From contig CAJUNJ010000002.1 in NCBI GenBank assembly GCA_910587825.1, positions 108,575 to 172,574 of the forward strand: a stretch of DNA of 64,000 nt, written 5' to 3'. The notes under the pieces were generated by a model, which saw only the letters and a list, made by a program, of their open reading frames with translations, made no database searches and was not told where the DNA came from. Below, piece by piece: positions 53,342 through 62,442 of this stretch; position 1 is the stretch's first letter, and each line of letters begins with the position of its first letter. The DNA is from an uncultured Christensenellaceae bacterium. Lineage in GTDB: Bacteria; Bacillota; Clostridia; Christensenellales; Borkfalkiaceae. Both the position numbers and the translations under genes were made by a program.

Positions 53342-55755
53342 GTAGTAGCCTTCCTTTGATATTGTTTATCCAAAATTCGGGATACTTCTTCAGCAACTTC
53401 TTTAGGATTATCACTCGTAATGTTGAATGTGTTTTCCATTTGAGTTGCAGGATTCTGTGCCAACTCCTTAATCGATTTTGTCAATTCATCTAAGGACATT
53501 CCGTTTGACGAACCAGAATTCATCCCATCCGACGCTTGTCGCGCCATATTGAACGAGCCATCCACATTGTACCCGTCCATATCGCTCATCATTTTACCGA
53601 CGCTTCCAACTCCATTTTGAATTTCTGAAAGGTCAAATACCGGTCTAATTGTAGGGTCTTCAAACTCACCATCCATAAGACTCGAAATCTTATCTATCGC
53701 ATTTCCCATACCCTCCATAGACACATCTGCAAGATCATCGGTAGCATCACCAACTTCATTGGCGTAATCTTTAATACCATTCGCTAATCCTTTGTCTATG
53801 TATTCACCGTATTCGTGGAACACTCTTGACGGCGAATGAATTCCGAACAGATTGCAGAACCAATTTTTAATTTTGTTACCAACGCTAGTAACTGCATCTT
53901 TTACCCAGTTTACGGCTTTCTTGATACCGTTACCGAGTCCTTCCATCAACGCCTTACCTATATCGGCAAATAAATTAATACCGCCAGATAACACTTTAAG
54001 TGCAGCATTAAGTATTGATTTAATCAACCTTGTCATAGCATCGATCATAGGTTGTGTATTTCTGTCTATTGCATCTGCAATTCCGTTAAGGAATGATAGC
54101 AACAAATCGAATCCCGCTTGAATTACATCTGGTATTTTCGACGCTATGCCTTCTATGAATGCAATTACTACATCAATCGCAGTTTGTACAACCATACCGA
54201 TATTATCAGCAATTCCTTGCAATACGGCTATTAAAATATTAAAGACCGCTTGCACAAGGGTTGGCGTGTATTCCACTATCTTCTGCAAAACACAATCCAA
54301 AAGGAAGAATATCGTTTCAACCAGTTGAGGCGCAACATTAACGAGTAATTCGAGCAGGGATATTAAAATCTCCCCAACACTTTCCATTATTAATGGTGCA
54401 TTTTCACCGATTACACGAACAAACTCAAGAAAACCTTGGGCGATCATTATCGCAACCGTTGGTATCGTTTGTGCAACGCCAGTAATTATAACTGTAAGCA
54501 TTGCAACGAACGACGTTGCCGTAGCCACACCAGCTGCAGCCAAAGCCGTCATACCCGCCGCCAAAGCAGTAAGTCCGAGGCCCGCCGCCACCATACCTAC
54601 GCCGACCCCAAGGATGCCAACGCCAACGAGTGCCATTGCGGCAGACAACCCGAGAATAGCCGGAATTATAGGTCCGAGAACTGCTCCAGCCACGCCAAGA
54701 ATCACAAACGCCCCAGCAATCGAAATTAAACCTTTTGCGATTGACTTCCAAGACATCGCACCAAGAAGTGCAAATATTGGAGCAAATATCGCAAGGGCTA
54801 ACGAGGCAACAAGCAAAGCGGCAGAACCAGCAAGAGTACTTTTCATAGCGTTGAGACCAATAGCTAAAATAGCCATAGCTCCGCCTAATGTTAAGAGTCC
54901 CTTACCTATAGATTCCCAACTTTGGTTTCCCATTTTCTTTAAAGCTGACGCGAGTATAAGCATTGCGGTAGCAACAGCAATTAACCCGAGCCCTTTGGTT
55001 ATCATTCCTTTCGTAAGAAGATTTAAAGCGGCAACCAGTAATACAAGACTACCGCCCATTGATACGAGACCTCTTGCTATTCCTTCCCAAGAAAGACTAG
55101 CCAGCGAACCCATAGCTGACGCAAGAATTTTCATCGCCGTAGCAATAGCTATAAGACCGAGTCCCATTGAAATCATCTTCTTCGGTTTTACTAGCTGAGT
55201 AAACACCGCTATTTCTAATAACAGAACACCGATTGCGACTAAACCTTTACCTATTCCTTCCCATTCAAGCTTCGCAAACGACTTACATGCCGAGGATAAA
55301 ATTTTCATCGCCGTGGCTAAGAACACGAGTCCGACAGCCGTCGAAAAGCTTTTTTTATTGAAATTCGCCATTTTGAGGAAAACGGCTATCTCCGCCATTA
55401 AAACCCCTACCCCAACCAAACCTCTAGCCATTTCGTCCCAAGACAATTTGGATAGCGATTTACAAGCCGAAGCTAACAGTTTAACGGCGATTGCGAGTAT
55501 GACTAACTGGGTCGCACCCTTCATAACTTTCTTGGAACCGCTACCGAGAGCCTTTACCGCGACAATTAACACCGCCATTAATCCGGCTATTCCAGCTAAT
55601 CCGACAATCATATCACCGGGGCTGATGCTTGATAACTTTTTCAACGCCGAAGCCATTATAAGAATCGACACCGACATTCCAAGCATCATCGTTGTAACTT
55701 TTCCAGTTTTTCGCACACTTCCGCTCATCTTCGTAAGTATGGACATAGCTATCAT
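53332..55755 (-). CDS. Phage tape measure protein, N-terminally short
   Basis: 807 residues. Sets tail length. Residues about 15-330 are tandem hydrophobic repeats of roughly 55-60 residues ('LASACKSLSKLSWDEMARGLVGVGVLMAEIAVF' and variants, at least five), followed by further helical membrane-like repeats and the C-terminal 'VTSVGNKIKNWFCNLFGIHSPSRVFHEYGEYIDKGLANGI' found in many tape measures. It begins directly in the repeat region and lacks the usual N-terminal coiled-coil part. ATG overlaps the stop of a 43-residue frame as ATGA. Confidence 0.82.
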   Translation of the reverse strand: MIAMSILTKMSGSVRKTGKVTTMMLGMSVSILIMASALKKLSSISPGDMIVGLAGIAGLMAVLIVAVKALGSGSKKVMKGATQLVILAIAVKLLASACKSLSKLSWDEMARGLVGVGVLMAEIAVFLKMANFNKKSFSTAVGLVFLATAMKILSSACKSFAKLEWEGIGKGLVAIGVLLLEIAVFTQLVKPKKMISMGLGLIAIATAMKILASAMGSLASLSWEGIARGLVSMGGSLVLLVAALNLLTKGMITKGLGLIAVATAMLILASALKKMGNQSWESIGKGLLTLGGAMAILAIGLNAMKSTLAGSAALLVASLALAIFAPIFALLGAMSWKSIAKGLISIAGAFVILGVAGAVLGPIIPAILGLSAAMALVGVGILGVGVGMVAAGLGLTALAAGMTALAAAGVATATSFVAMLTVIITGVAQTIPTVAIMIAQGFLEFVRVIGENAPLIMESVGEILISLLELLVNVAPQLVETIFFLLDCVLQKIVEYTPTLVQAVFNILIAVLQGIADNIGMVVQTAIDVVIAFIEGIASKIPDVIQAGFDLLLSFLNGIADAIDRNTQPMIDAMTRLIKSILNAALKVLSGGINLFADIGKALMEGLGNGIKKAVNWVKDAVTSVGNKIKNWFCNLFGIHSPSRVFHEYGEYIDKGLANGIKDYANEVGDATDDLADVSMEGMGNAIDKISSLMDGEFEDPTIRPVFDLSEIQNGVGSVGKMMSDMDGYNVDGSFNMARQASDGMNSGSSNGMSLDELTKSIKELAQNPATQMENTFNITSDNPKEVAEEVSRILDKQYQRKATTWG

Positions 55756-55883
55756 ATAATAGCCACAAGGTTAGACGGGCAATTCTTCTTACATGCGTCA
55801 AAAATCTTCTTGATTCCTTCAACAGTTAAACTCGTTACAATGGATATGGCTAAAAGAGCTGTGCCCAAAAATTCAAGCGACAT
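55752..55883 (-). CDS. 43-residue single-pass membrane peptide upstream of the tape measure
   Basis: MSLEFLGTALLAISIVTSLT then 'VEGIKKIFDACKKNCPSNLVAII'. One membrane segment (about 5-22). It resembles the N-terminus of a phage holin-like family that would normally continue with a second hydrophobic segment. GGGGG-rich Shine-Dalgarno upstream and ATGA overlap with the tape measure. Could be a real small protein or a remnant fused by deletion. Confidence 0.55.
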   Translation of the reverse strand: MSLEFLGTALLAISIVTSLTVEGIKKIFDACKKNCPSNLVAII

Positions 55884-55889
55884 GTTCTA

Positions 55890-56432
55890 TTACCCCCTTG
55901 TATTTAATTTTTTTCTACGTGCAGCATTTAATTGCGCATTTCTACTCATAAGTTCTTTTTTACCCATTTTCTTTGCGGGCTGATTTTTAACGTTACAAAT
56001 TCGTATCAAAGTGAGTAATCGATTGAGGTGCCATTTCTGACATTCGAAAGGGATTCCGTAGCTAATCATCCAGAAATAAATTAACTCCGAGGTGATAATT
56101 TCCCTACTTCCACCTTTTGTTTCGCGTTGCGAAAATGTTGTAGCCGTCATCGAATTGTTAATGTACTCTACGATTCTATTGAGAATTTTCTTTGGTATGG
56201 TATTAAACACATCTTGCGGAACATTCTGAGTAATCGTCATACATTTTATGTAGTCCAATAATTGTTCCGGCGTCTTTTTATCTTTTGTAAGAAATGGAAC
56301 GTTCCATCTCGATTCCCACTTTGATATGGCAACTAAAGAATGTTCTAATTGAATAGTTGCACCTTTAGTTCCTACGAATTCGTTTTTCGTTTCATCCCAC
56401 AGTTCTATAGGTGGAATGCAAACAGTAAGCAT
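55890..56432 (-). CDS. Phage tail assembly protein (Gp15/chaperone region)
   Basis: 180 residues. 'ATIQLEHSLVAISKWESRWNVPFLTKDKKTPEQLLDYIKCMT' is typical of the second tail-chaperone-region protein in Firmicutes siphoviruses; C-terminus 'NAQLNAARRKKLNTRG'. Overlaps the upstream gene by 1 bp (TAATG), so it is probably made by reinitiation rather than a frameshift. Confidence 0.75.
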   Translation of the reverse strand: MLTVCIPPIELWDETKNEFVGTKGATIQLEHSLVAISKWESRWNVPFLTKDKKTPEQLLDYIKCMTITQNVPQDVFNTIPKKILNRIVEYINNSMTATTFSQRETKGGSREIITSELIYFWMISYGIPFECQKWHLNRLLTLIRICNVKNQPAKKMGKKELMSRNAQLNAARRKKLNTRG

Positions 56433-56803
56433 TATTCTTCAGCCTTGATTTTGGGAATAATACCGTTTACAAATTCAGCCGCTTTATCTGCATCGGTAGC
56501 GAGTTCCATAAAGAGAATGGAATATGCCTCGGTGCATTCGAATCTCTTCGAAATTTCTTCGGATTTCATAAACTGCCTTCCATCGGGGGACTTTTCGCCG
56601 TACGCCGCCAGAATAAGCTTCTTAAATTCGCGAATAATCGAAGGCTGGTCTTTGGTATTTACAATACTTTCAAGTCTTTCTTTAAGACCGCCGCCAATGC
56701 TGTACTGCATTTCTACAACTTCCGCTTTAGTCAGATTGAAGTAGAAATCTTCGGTTCTTTCCATACCGTTATAATCGGTATAAGTAATAGTTTTCTTTAA
56801 CAT
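56432..56803 (-). CDS. Phage tail assembly chaperone
   Basis: 123 residues. 'TYTDYNGMERTEDFYFNLTKAEVVEMQYSIGGGLKERLESIV' and 'LAAYGEKSPDGRQFMKSEEISKRFECTEAYSILFMELATDADKAAEFVNGIIP' match the small chaperone family placed between tail tube and tape measure. Confidence 0.82.
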   Translation of the reverse strand: MLKKTITYTDYNGMERTEDFYFNLTKAEVVEMQYSIGGGLKERLESIVNTKDQPSIIREFKKLILAAYGEKSPDGRQFMKSEEISKRFECTEAYSILFMELATDADKAAEFVNGIIPKIKAEE

Positions 56804-56883
56804 AAATTTAATTCTCCTTTCATGAAAAATTTTAGAGCCGCCCAGATGTTACTCCAAACGGCTCTTTGTTATTTTATTTTGAT

Positions 56884-57546
56884 TTACGCTACTTCCTCGA
56901 CGCCCTTTACGATTTCGATTAACTCGGTAGGCGTAGGAAGCATAGGTTCCTTATCCTCGGTTCCGTAAAGAACATCTTCAATTGCTTTAAGAACCTCAGG
57001 CTTCGTCTTTCTCGAATCGATCGTGATAAGCGCCGTAGGCTTTTTACCGGGAACGTCTTCGGGCGTCGTAGAAACTTCCCAAGAGAAAGTAATAGCTTCA
57101 GGGCTATCGTTGACCGTGGCATACGATTTCTCACTGGGCTGAGCAAGACAGTTATATACCAAATGCAGTTTATAACCGTGACCGTTACCATCATCGTCGT
57201 TGCCGATAAGAGTCTTGTACGAAAGTCCAAACGGAACGTGGTCCTGCTGACCAACAGTAATTCCGTCGCCGATTTCCTCATTGCCCTGACACGCTTCAAA
57301 TTCATCGGGGTAAGTATATGCTTCAATAGATGCGCTGAATTCTTCTGCGGACATCAAATTCAAATATTTGATGTTATCCGCATAAAGAGCCGTAGGTTCT
57401 GCGCCGGAAGGACTTTCATTTACAGCGGTTAAGCCATTCCACACAACGCCTTGGGTATACTTTCCTTCTTTACGAGGATAAAGAACACCGTTGCTGACAC
57501 CGGTTTCGTAAAATCTTTCACCGGATTTATCCCAAACAAGTTTCAT
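56884..57546 (-). CDS. Phage major tail protein
   Basis: 220 residues. Tail-tube subunit: 'LVWDKSGERFYETGVSNGVLYP', 'GVVWNGLTAVNESPSGAEPTALYADNIKYLNLMSAEEF', 'YTYPDEFEACQG', 'FGLSYKTLIGNDDDGNGHGYKLHLVYNCLA' and 'SPEAITFSWEVSTTP', all typical of Firmicutes siphovirus tube proteins. Confidence 0.9.
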   Translation of the reverse strand: MKLVWDKSGERFYETGVSNGVLYPRKEGKYTQGVVWNGLTAVNESPSGAEPTALYADNIKYLNLMSAEEFSASIEAYTYPDEFEACQGNEEIGDGITVGQQDHVPFGLSYKTLIGNDDDGNGHGYKLHLVYNCLAQPSEKSYATVNDSPEAITFSWEVSTTPEDVPGKKPTALITIDSRKTKPEVLKAIEDVLYGTEDKEPMLPTPTELIEIVKGVEEVA

Positions 57547-57564
57547 TGTCTGTTCTCCTTATAA

Positions 57565-57870
57565 TTAATAATAGATTGTAAATACGTCATGATTTAAATT
57601 ATCCGACACATAGTGACTGTTGAATTTACACATTGGTAATTTTGAAACCTTCTTTACAATAGCACTATCTGGATTCTTATCTACCACAACAAGTTTGTAT
57701 GCCACTCCCTGTTTATAAGGGGAATTATCGGCATATGAATTTTCAATATTTGATCGTGAATACACAATCGCCGGATACAATATACGTAATGACGGAGGAG
57801 GTTGAAAATACACATTTCTATTTCCCATCAATTCTTCGAGGAGTTTCTGCAGATTTGGTCTGTTATCCAT
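57565..57870 (-). CDS. Phage head-tail connector/tail terminator-like protein
   Basis: 101 residues. 'NVYFQPPPSLRILYPAIVYSRSNIENSYADNSPYKQGVAYKLVVVDKNPDS' is typical of the small connector encoded before the tail tube. Overlaps its neighbour by 8 bp. Confidence 0.72.
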   Translation of the reverse strand: MDNRPNLQKLLEELMGNRNVYFQPPPSLRILYPAIVYSRSNIENSYADNSPYKQGVAYKLVVVDKNPDSAIVKKVSKLPMCKFNSHYVSDNLNHDVFTIYY

Positions 57871-58183
57871 TGTATAATCCCCCCACCGCCATTACGAGTC
57901 TAGGATATGAAACGGTAATATTTGATACTTTCCATTTCGAATCCATAAACTCAACATATCGTATTGCATGAAAGTTTTCATTCGCAAACGGATCTGCAAC
58001 GATGCTTATTTCGTTAGAAATGATTACATTATCGTTTACTTGATTTGCGGATTGCAAACCTCTCGTATTTTTTACTACGTCGCCGAAGTACTCCCTCTCT
58101 ACTATAACTTCTTCCCAAACACCGGGAGATGTTTCAGTCGGGATTACATAACCAATTTTTCCGTGAAATTTAGGCATCGTCAC
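57863..58183 (-). CDS. Phage head closure/connector protein
   Basis: 106 residues. 'FHGKIGYVIPTETSPGVWEEVIVEREYFGDVVKNTRGLQ' and 'ISIVADPFANENFHAIRYVEFMDSKWKVSNI' match small head-closure proteins following the capsid gene in Firmicutes siphoviruses. Confidence 0.72.
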   Translation of the reverse strand: MTMPKFHGKIGYVIPTETSPGVWEEVIVEREYFGDVVKNTRGLQSANQVNDNVIISNEISIVADPFANENFHAIRYVEFMDSKWKVSNITVSYPRLVMAVGGLYNG

Positions 58184-58201
58184 TTCTCCATTTTGAATTT
58201 T

Positions 58202-59971
58202 TTACTCTTCAGTTTCTTCTTTTGCTTTGCCGTCTTCGGACGCAACGTACTCAAGTGCGATTGCCGAGTAAGGAGTAGTAAGTGCTCCGGAACAACGAGT
58301 CTCAATGAGATACTTCATTGCATTGTAGTCAATGTCGAAGTCATCAAACATATTCACGGCGCCGCCCTTATCCGCACCGACAGCATAGTCGTCGAGGTTG
58401 ATGATAATACCAAGAAGTTCTCTGGTTGTTCCGCTCTTGTCCGTACGAGTAAGTCCTTCCATTACGGGAACAGTAATAATCTCGCTTACGCGCAATGTCT
58501 TTGCAAGTTTTTCTTCAGAATCGTAAATTACGCGACCGTTATTATCCTCAAGAAGAAGGCAGTCCGTAAGCATGTCTTCCGTAGTATAAAGAGCGGGGCT
58601 TCCCGAACCCTTATAGTTCTTACGTGCCTTAAGTGCCGCACGGATAAATGCCTTAACTCTTGCAGAGGTATCATTTGCAGGTGCGGAAACCGTCGCCTTA
58701 ATTGTGAAGAGGTCTTCGTCGGTCCAAACGGGGCGAATATTGGTTTCATTAATCTTGTCATCGGAAGACGAGGAACGACCATCGCCGACAAGGAACGCTC
58801 TCGCAAGTTCCTCATCTAATTTGCCGCGCATTTCGCCCTTAATCCATGCAATTACATCGAAATCGGTAATATCGATAACGTCATCTCTGTCGAGCTTCTG
58901 TTTCTTATAAACGGTCGTAGGGGTAGTCGTTCTCTTGAGAAGACCGAATACCTCATCCTTCTTCATCTTGCCCTTGATATAACCTTTTGCACGAGCCTCT
59001 TCCTCAGTAATATTCGCAAAGAGTGATTTAATCCTCGAGAACGGGGTTTTATGTACGGCATTCATTACCTTTTTAACCCATTTCTGGTCTCTGTCGATAA
59101 ATACGGGCGCATTGGTCATGTTCTTGGCATCGGGGAATAAATATTCGATATTATCGATGCCGTGCTGAATAAAGCTGTCTTTCATGCTACCATATCTTTT
59201 TGCGTCGGTAATTGCCGCCGCGATTTCTGCATGGCTAATAGTATCTCCGGTGTAGTTTTCATCGGAATCACTGAATACATTGTGTTTCATTTCTTTGTTA
59301 TCTCCTTCATCGTTTTCATTTTCTTCGAGAGCTTGTCCGACAAGCGCATATAAAACGGTTTTCTGTTCTTCGTTCATGGAATCGATTACATCCTGAACAG
59401 TCTTTTCATTATTGGTAGATTTGTTGTTATTTTCTTCTGCCATTTTTTTAACTTCTCCTTTTTCAGAATTTTCTTTGTTTTCATTCGACCCTTCCGCAGA
59501 ATGGCAAAGGTCAACTTTTTCATCGGTAAATATGATAGCCGAATCTTCAGAAGGAACCATCTCCCCACTATCACTATGACACATCACATTATCGATGAAT
59601 GCGCCGGGATTTGCTCCGGCCAGTACCAAACTTACTTCACGAATTACGCCGTGGTTAACGCTGGCACCCTGACGCTGAAGCCTGTTAGCAAAGATGGACA
59701 TTGCATCAATGTCTCCATTTTGAACTGCGATCTTTGCGTTCTTGGCTGCTTCGGAATTATTGAATTTGCAATAAGCATATACTCCGTCCTGTCGGTTCTC
59801 CAAAATAGCGTGCCCCAAAACATTATCGGGGTCATTGTGTTGGTGGTTCCAAACAAGCGGAACTTTCTTTCCGTTATCGTCTTTAAATGCGTTTTCGGCA
59901 ATCGTTACCCCATCTGCGCATCTAACATTTGCCTTAGTTACCCATCCGCTGAAATCGTAATCTTTTTGCAT
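58202..59971 (-). CDS. Fused prohead protease-major capsid protein
   Basis: 589 residues. Residues about 1-165 read as an S78 prohead protease: 'GVTIAENAFKDDNGKKVPLVWNHQHNDPDNVLGHAIL' (His) and 'VIREVSLVLAGANPGAFIDNV' (Ser). An acidic, Asn/Lys-rich linker follows (about 165-250, 'NNNKSTNNEKTVQDVIDSMNEEQ'), then an HK97-fold capsid from about 255 to the end. Fusion makes protease and shell from one reading frame, released by self-cleavage. No frameshift seen. Next to the portal, as usual. Confidence 0.88.
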   Translation of the reverse strand: MQKDYDFSGWVTKANVRCADGVTIAENAFKDDNGKKVPLVWNHQHNDPDNVLGHAILENRQDGVYAYCKFNNSEAAKNAKIAVQNGDIDAMSIFANRLQRQGASVNHGVIREVSLVLAGANPGAFIDNVMCHSDSGEMVPSEDSAIIFTDEKVDLCHSAEGSNENKENSEKGEVKKMAEENNNKSTNNEKTVQDVIDSMNEEQKTVLYALVGQALEENENDEGDNKEMKHNVFSDSDENYTGDTISHAEIAAAITDAKRYGSMKDSFIQHGIDNIEYLFPDAKNMTNAPVFIDRDQKWVKKVMNAVHKTPFSRIKSLFANITEEEARAKGYIKGKMKKDEVFGLLKRTTTPTTVYKKQKLDRDDVIDITDFDVIAWIKGEMRGKLDEELARAFLVGDGRSSSSDDKINETNIRPVWTDEDLFTIKATVSAPANDTSARVKAFIRAALKARKNYKGSGSPALYTTEDMLTDCLLLEDNNGRVIYDSEEKLAKTLRVSEIITVPVMEGLTRTDKSGTTRELLGIIINLDDYAVGADKGGAVNMFDDFDIDYNAMKYLIETRCSGALTTPYSAIALEYVASEDGKAKEETEE

Positions 59972-61210
59972 TTACGTTTCCTCCGTTGGATTAGGATTTT
60001 CTGTATTTGTTTGTTCTTCGCTCGGCTGACTAAGATTCTTGTTTCGCAATTCGTCCGCTTTAGGATCATTAGCAGGCTTTAAGCCTATAATCTGCCTAAT
60101 CTCATTCGATGACATGATTTCGTTTCTTGTAAACTTATCAGCCATCTCAGACAATTCACTAACAGGAACAAGCTTGAACGGGTCATTGAAGAATTGAATC
60201 GATTTCTTTTGAGAACGAGCTGTCTTTGTTAAAAACTTTCGTTTCATCTCGTCGACAATTGCAGAAATTATCGGTTCTATTGCTCGGTTCTGATAATTAA
60301 GTAAAGTCTTTTCGTCTGCCGAACCATCCATAATCGACTGAGTGATACCTAACTGGCTATATAGCATACTCGTTAAATATTCAATCTGCTTCATTAGATT
60401 GTTATCGACAGCGCGATTTAACTGCGTAATTCTTTCAGTACCATCGGTATAAGCTATACCATACTTTGAACCAGATAATTGTTTTTCAATATCTTTTCTT
60501 CTATCTTCCGCTTGTTTGCGCCGTGCTTCAGTTTTAATAACATAAGGAAGCTGGATAATTAAGTCCAACTTCCCAGAACCGCTTTGTTCATCAATAGCGT
60601 CTAATATATTAAGTTTTCGTATTAAACGCTGCATTGTTGAGTTCGGCTCGTTAATTACAGCATATAAAGGATTCTCAATGATGCATATATTTTTCTTAGC
60701 TAACGTAATATCTTCTTTGTTGCCGGTTTGCTCATTATAAACTCTAACCTTTACATGTTTTGGATACCACTCCAAAATCTTTCCGGTTCTTAAACTCAAA
60801 ATATCATAAGAGCTACTCAACCTAGGATTTATCGTGGTATCAACCGGAACAATAGCTACGCATCCTTCATCAAGCATCGACATTACAACATCTTGTATAA
60901 ATGCTCTACCAGTTTGGTCAGCATTTGCTTCAAGTGACAAGCAACTATTTAATCCGGAATCGATATCTTCTAAATATCTATCATTCTTGTCTAATTGCAC
61001 GTGCCTAATTTGTATTGCAGCGACATCTAATGCTATTCGATTGTATACAGATGTAACTATTGACCTTTCGTTCCCTCTCGTGAATCTAGGTCTATCCGGT
61101 CTATATGTGTAACTCGTTCCGAAATCGACATACCGATATTCTTCGGGCGGATCGCGATTAAAGAAAGCATTCCAAGCGTTTTTCAGCCTAGAACCCATTG
61201 TATTACTCAT
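59972..61210 (-). CDS. Phage portal protein, HK97 type
   Basis: 412 residues. 'SIVTSVYNRIALDVAAIQIRHV', 'ALYSQLGIT'-like 'MLYSQLGITQSIMDGSADEKTLLNYQNRAIEPIISAIVDEMKRKFL' and 'FTRNEIMSSNEIRQIIGLKPANDPKADELRN' are portal signatures. Stops 1 bp before the capsid gene region. Terminase does not precede it here. Confidence 0.92.
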   Translation of the reverse strand: MSNTMGSRLKNAWNAFFNRDPPEEYRYVDFGTSYTYRPDRPRFTRGNERSIVTSVYNRIALDVAAIQIRHVQLDKNDRYLEDIDSGLNSCLSLEANADQTGRAFIQDVVMSMLDEGCVAIVPVDTTINPRLSSSYDILSLRTGKILEWYPKHVKVRVYNEQTGNKEDITLAKKNICIIENPLYAVINEPNSTMQRLIRKLNILDAIDEQSGSGKLDLIIQLPYVIKTEARRKQAEDRRKDIEKQLSGSKYGIAYTDGTERITQLNRAVDNNLMKQIEYLTSMLYSQLGITQSIMDGSADEKTLLNYQNRAIEPIISAIVDEMKRKFLTKTARSQKKSIQFFNDPFKLVPVSELSEMADKFTRNEIMSSNEIRQIIGLKPANDPKADELRNKNLSQPSEEQTNTENPNPTEET

Positions 61211-61225
61211 TAAATATCTCTCTCC

Positions 61226-61501
61226 TTATGTCTCAACTTTATCTATTACTGTCTTTTTGTAAGCAACTTTTCCCGAACCATAAATTCCGTTCTTTAATTG
61301 CGACATATTGTAGCCTTGATCAGCTAATGCCATAAACACACCGACTTCTCCACGCTTGGCTACAAACGACACTGTTTTTCCAGAAGGTGAACGCAAACCC
61401 GAAACTTTTTCATTCATAAGAGTTGCCATCTTCTGATTGTATGCCATTATTGTAGATGAACTTAATTTTCCATTACTTGTATAAGTCTTCCTCCATAGCA
61501 A
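61226..61501 (-). CDS. Hypothetical phage protein before the portal
   Basis: Up to 91 residues; core 'NGKLSSSTIMAYNQKMATLMNEKVSGLRSPSGKTVSFVAKRGEVGVFMALADQGYNMSQLKNGIYGSG'. Not recognised. The frame opens with a TTG inside the upstream nuclease gene; an ATG at 61447 is an alternative start but neither has a good Shine-Dalgarno, so the start is uncertain. Confidence 0.5.
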   Translation of the reverse strand: MLWRKTYTSNGKLSSSTIMAYNQKMATLMNEKVSGLRSPSGKTVSFVAKRGEVGVFMALADQGYNMSQLKNGIYGSGKVAYKKTVIDKVET

Positions 61502-62039
61502 GTTTTGTAATGATTTTACTGAATGTAATAATTTTATCCATTATAGGTACTATAACGCTGGCGTCAGGTTCGTCTATTATAACCTCATCCGATTGATAGA
61601 TACGCAATTCAATTTTAATATCAGCTGGACTAACTCTGTACTCTAAACAAAAAAGAGCAGCATAGATTCTTAATTGCTCTATGTGTGCTCTCTCTTTTCC
61701 AGTCTTTAAATCGTGTATTCTAAGAAAGTTATTTCTAAAAGAAATAGCGTCCGCTGTTCCAAAACACCATTCCGAAAAATATAAAACCTGTTCCGGATGC
61801 ATTCTATAACCTATTGCATCATTTACATACTCGTTAAGAGTTTTTTGCGATTTCGGAAGTTTTTGTCTCAACCTTATACACATCGCCGCGAACTCGTGAA
61901 GTTCTGTTCCTTTTTGAGCAGCTCTGAGATTTGAAAAGGTTTCAACTAATTTATCATCATTGTAATTTAACCAATGATATTTACTCGCTCCAAGAAAAGC
62001 GTGTTGCCCCTCAAGATTTGAATGCTTGTTGAAGTTCAT
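61473..62039 (-). CDS. PD-(D/E)XK nuclease, RecB/Cas4-like
   Basis: 188 residues. Nuclease core 'GTADAISFRNNFLRIHDLKTGKERAHIEQLRIYAALF' with catalytic D...DxK (the HDLKTG segment near 117) and a following Q motif. Phage recombination/replication exonuclease type. N-terminus 'GASKYHWLNY' is also seen in such proteins. Overlaps VRR-NUC by 29 bp and the next gene by 29 bp. Confidence 0.82.
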   Translation of the reverse strand: MNFNKHSNLEGQHAFLGASKYHWLNYNDDKLVETFSNLRAAQKGTELHEFAAMCIRLRQKLPKSQKTLNEYVNDAIGYRMHPEQVLYFSEWCFGTADAISFRNNFLRIHDLKTGKERAHIEQLRIYAALFCLEYRVSPADIKIELRIYQSDEVIIDEPDASVIVPIMDKIITFSKIITKLAMEEDLYK

Positions 62040-62301
62040 TTAAAATTTTCTCCTTATTCTCGGGATATATAAAAGCCGAGTAAGACATTTTATTTAATAA
62101 CTCAACATAGTAATCCTGATTAGGACGATGACTCGAATTCTTACTTTTCTTTCCTTCTAAGGTAGCCCACTTCTTTCCGAACAATATCAGTAAGTCTGGT
62201 ATACCTTGTCCATCGCTAGGATCCAAATGAAATACCATACATCCCGGAAACAGTGCTTTTAATTCTTTAATAAGCTTTGTTTTGAAAGTACTTTCTAACA
62301 T
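62011..62301 (-). CDS. VRR-NUC domain endonuclease
   Basis: 96 residues. VRR-NUC fold nuclease: 'GIPDLLILFGKKWATLEGKKSKNSSHRPNQDYYVELLNKM' with the D, E and K of the PD-(D/E)XK type. Stand-alone phage VRR-NUC proteins act on DNA structures in replication or packaging. Start at ATG 62301 with GGAGA upstream; the frame extends 5 codons to a TTG. Confidence 0.88.
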   Translation of the reverse strand: MLESTFKTKLIKELKALFPGCMVFHLDPSDGQGIPDLLILFGKKWATLEGKKSKNSSHRPNQDYYVELLNKMSYSAFIYPENKEKILNELQQAFKS

Positions 62302-62391
62302 ACTGGTCTCCTGCAAAAATTAAAGAGAAAATGTTCTATTTTAAAAATATAATCACTCTCTCCATAAAGGAAGATGTTTTTCACGCGAATA

Positions 62392-62425
62392 TAAAAGCCC
62401 ATACCGATTAGAGTACAGGCTTTTA
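62392..62425 (-). repeat. Inverted repeat between the zinc-ribbon and VRR-NUC genes
   Basis: TAAAAGCC/GGCTTTTA 8-bp stem with an 18-nt loop. Possible weak terminator; no U-run. Confidence 0.4.
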
Positions 62426-62442
62426 CAAACACGTTTATTTTT

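Noticed and set aside
56432..56440. Programmed frameshift between the two tail chaperone genes
   Set aside because: The genes overlap by one base as TAATG and no slippery heptamer is visible; reinitiation is simpler.
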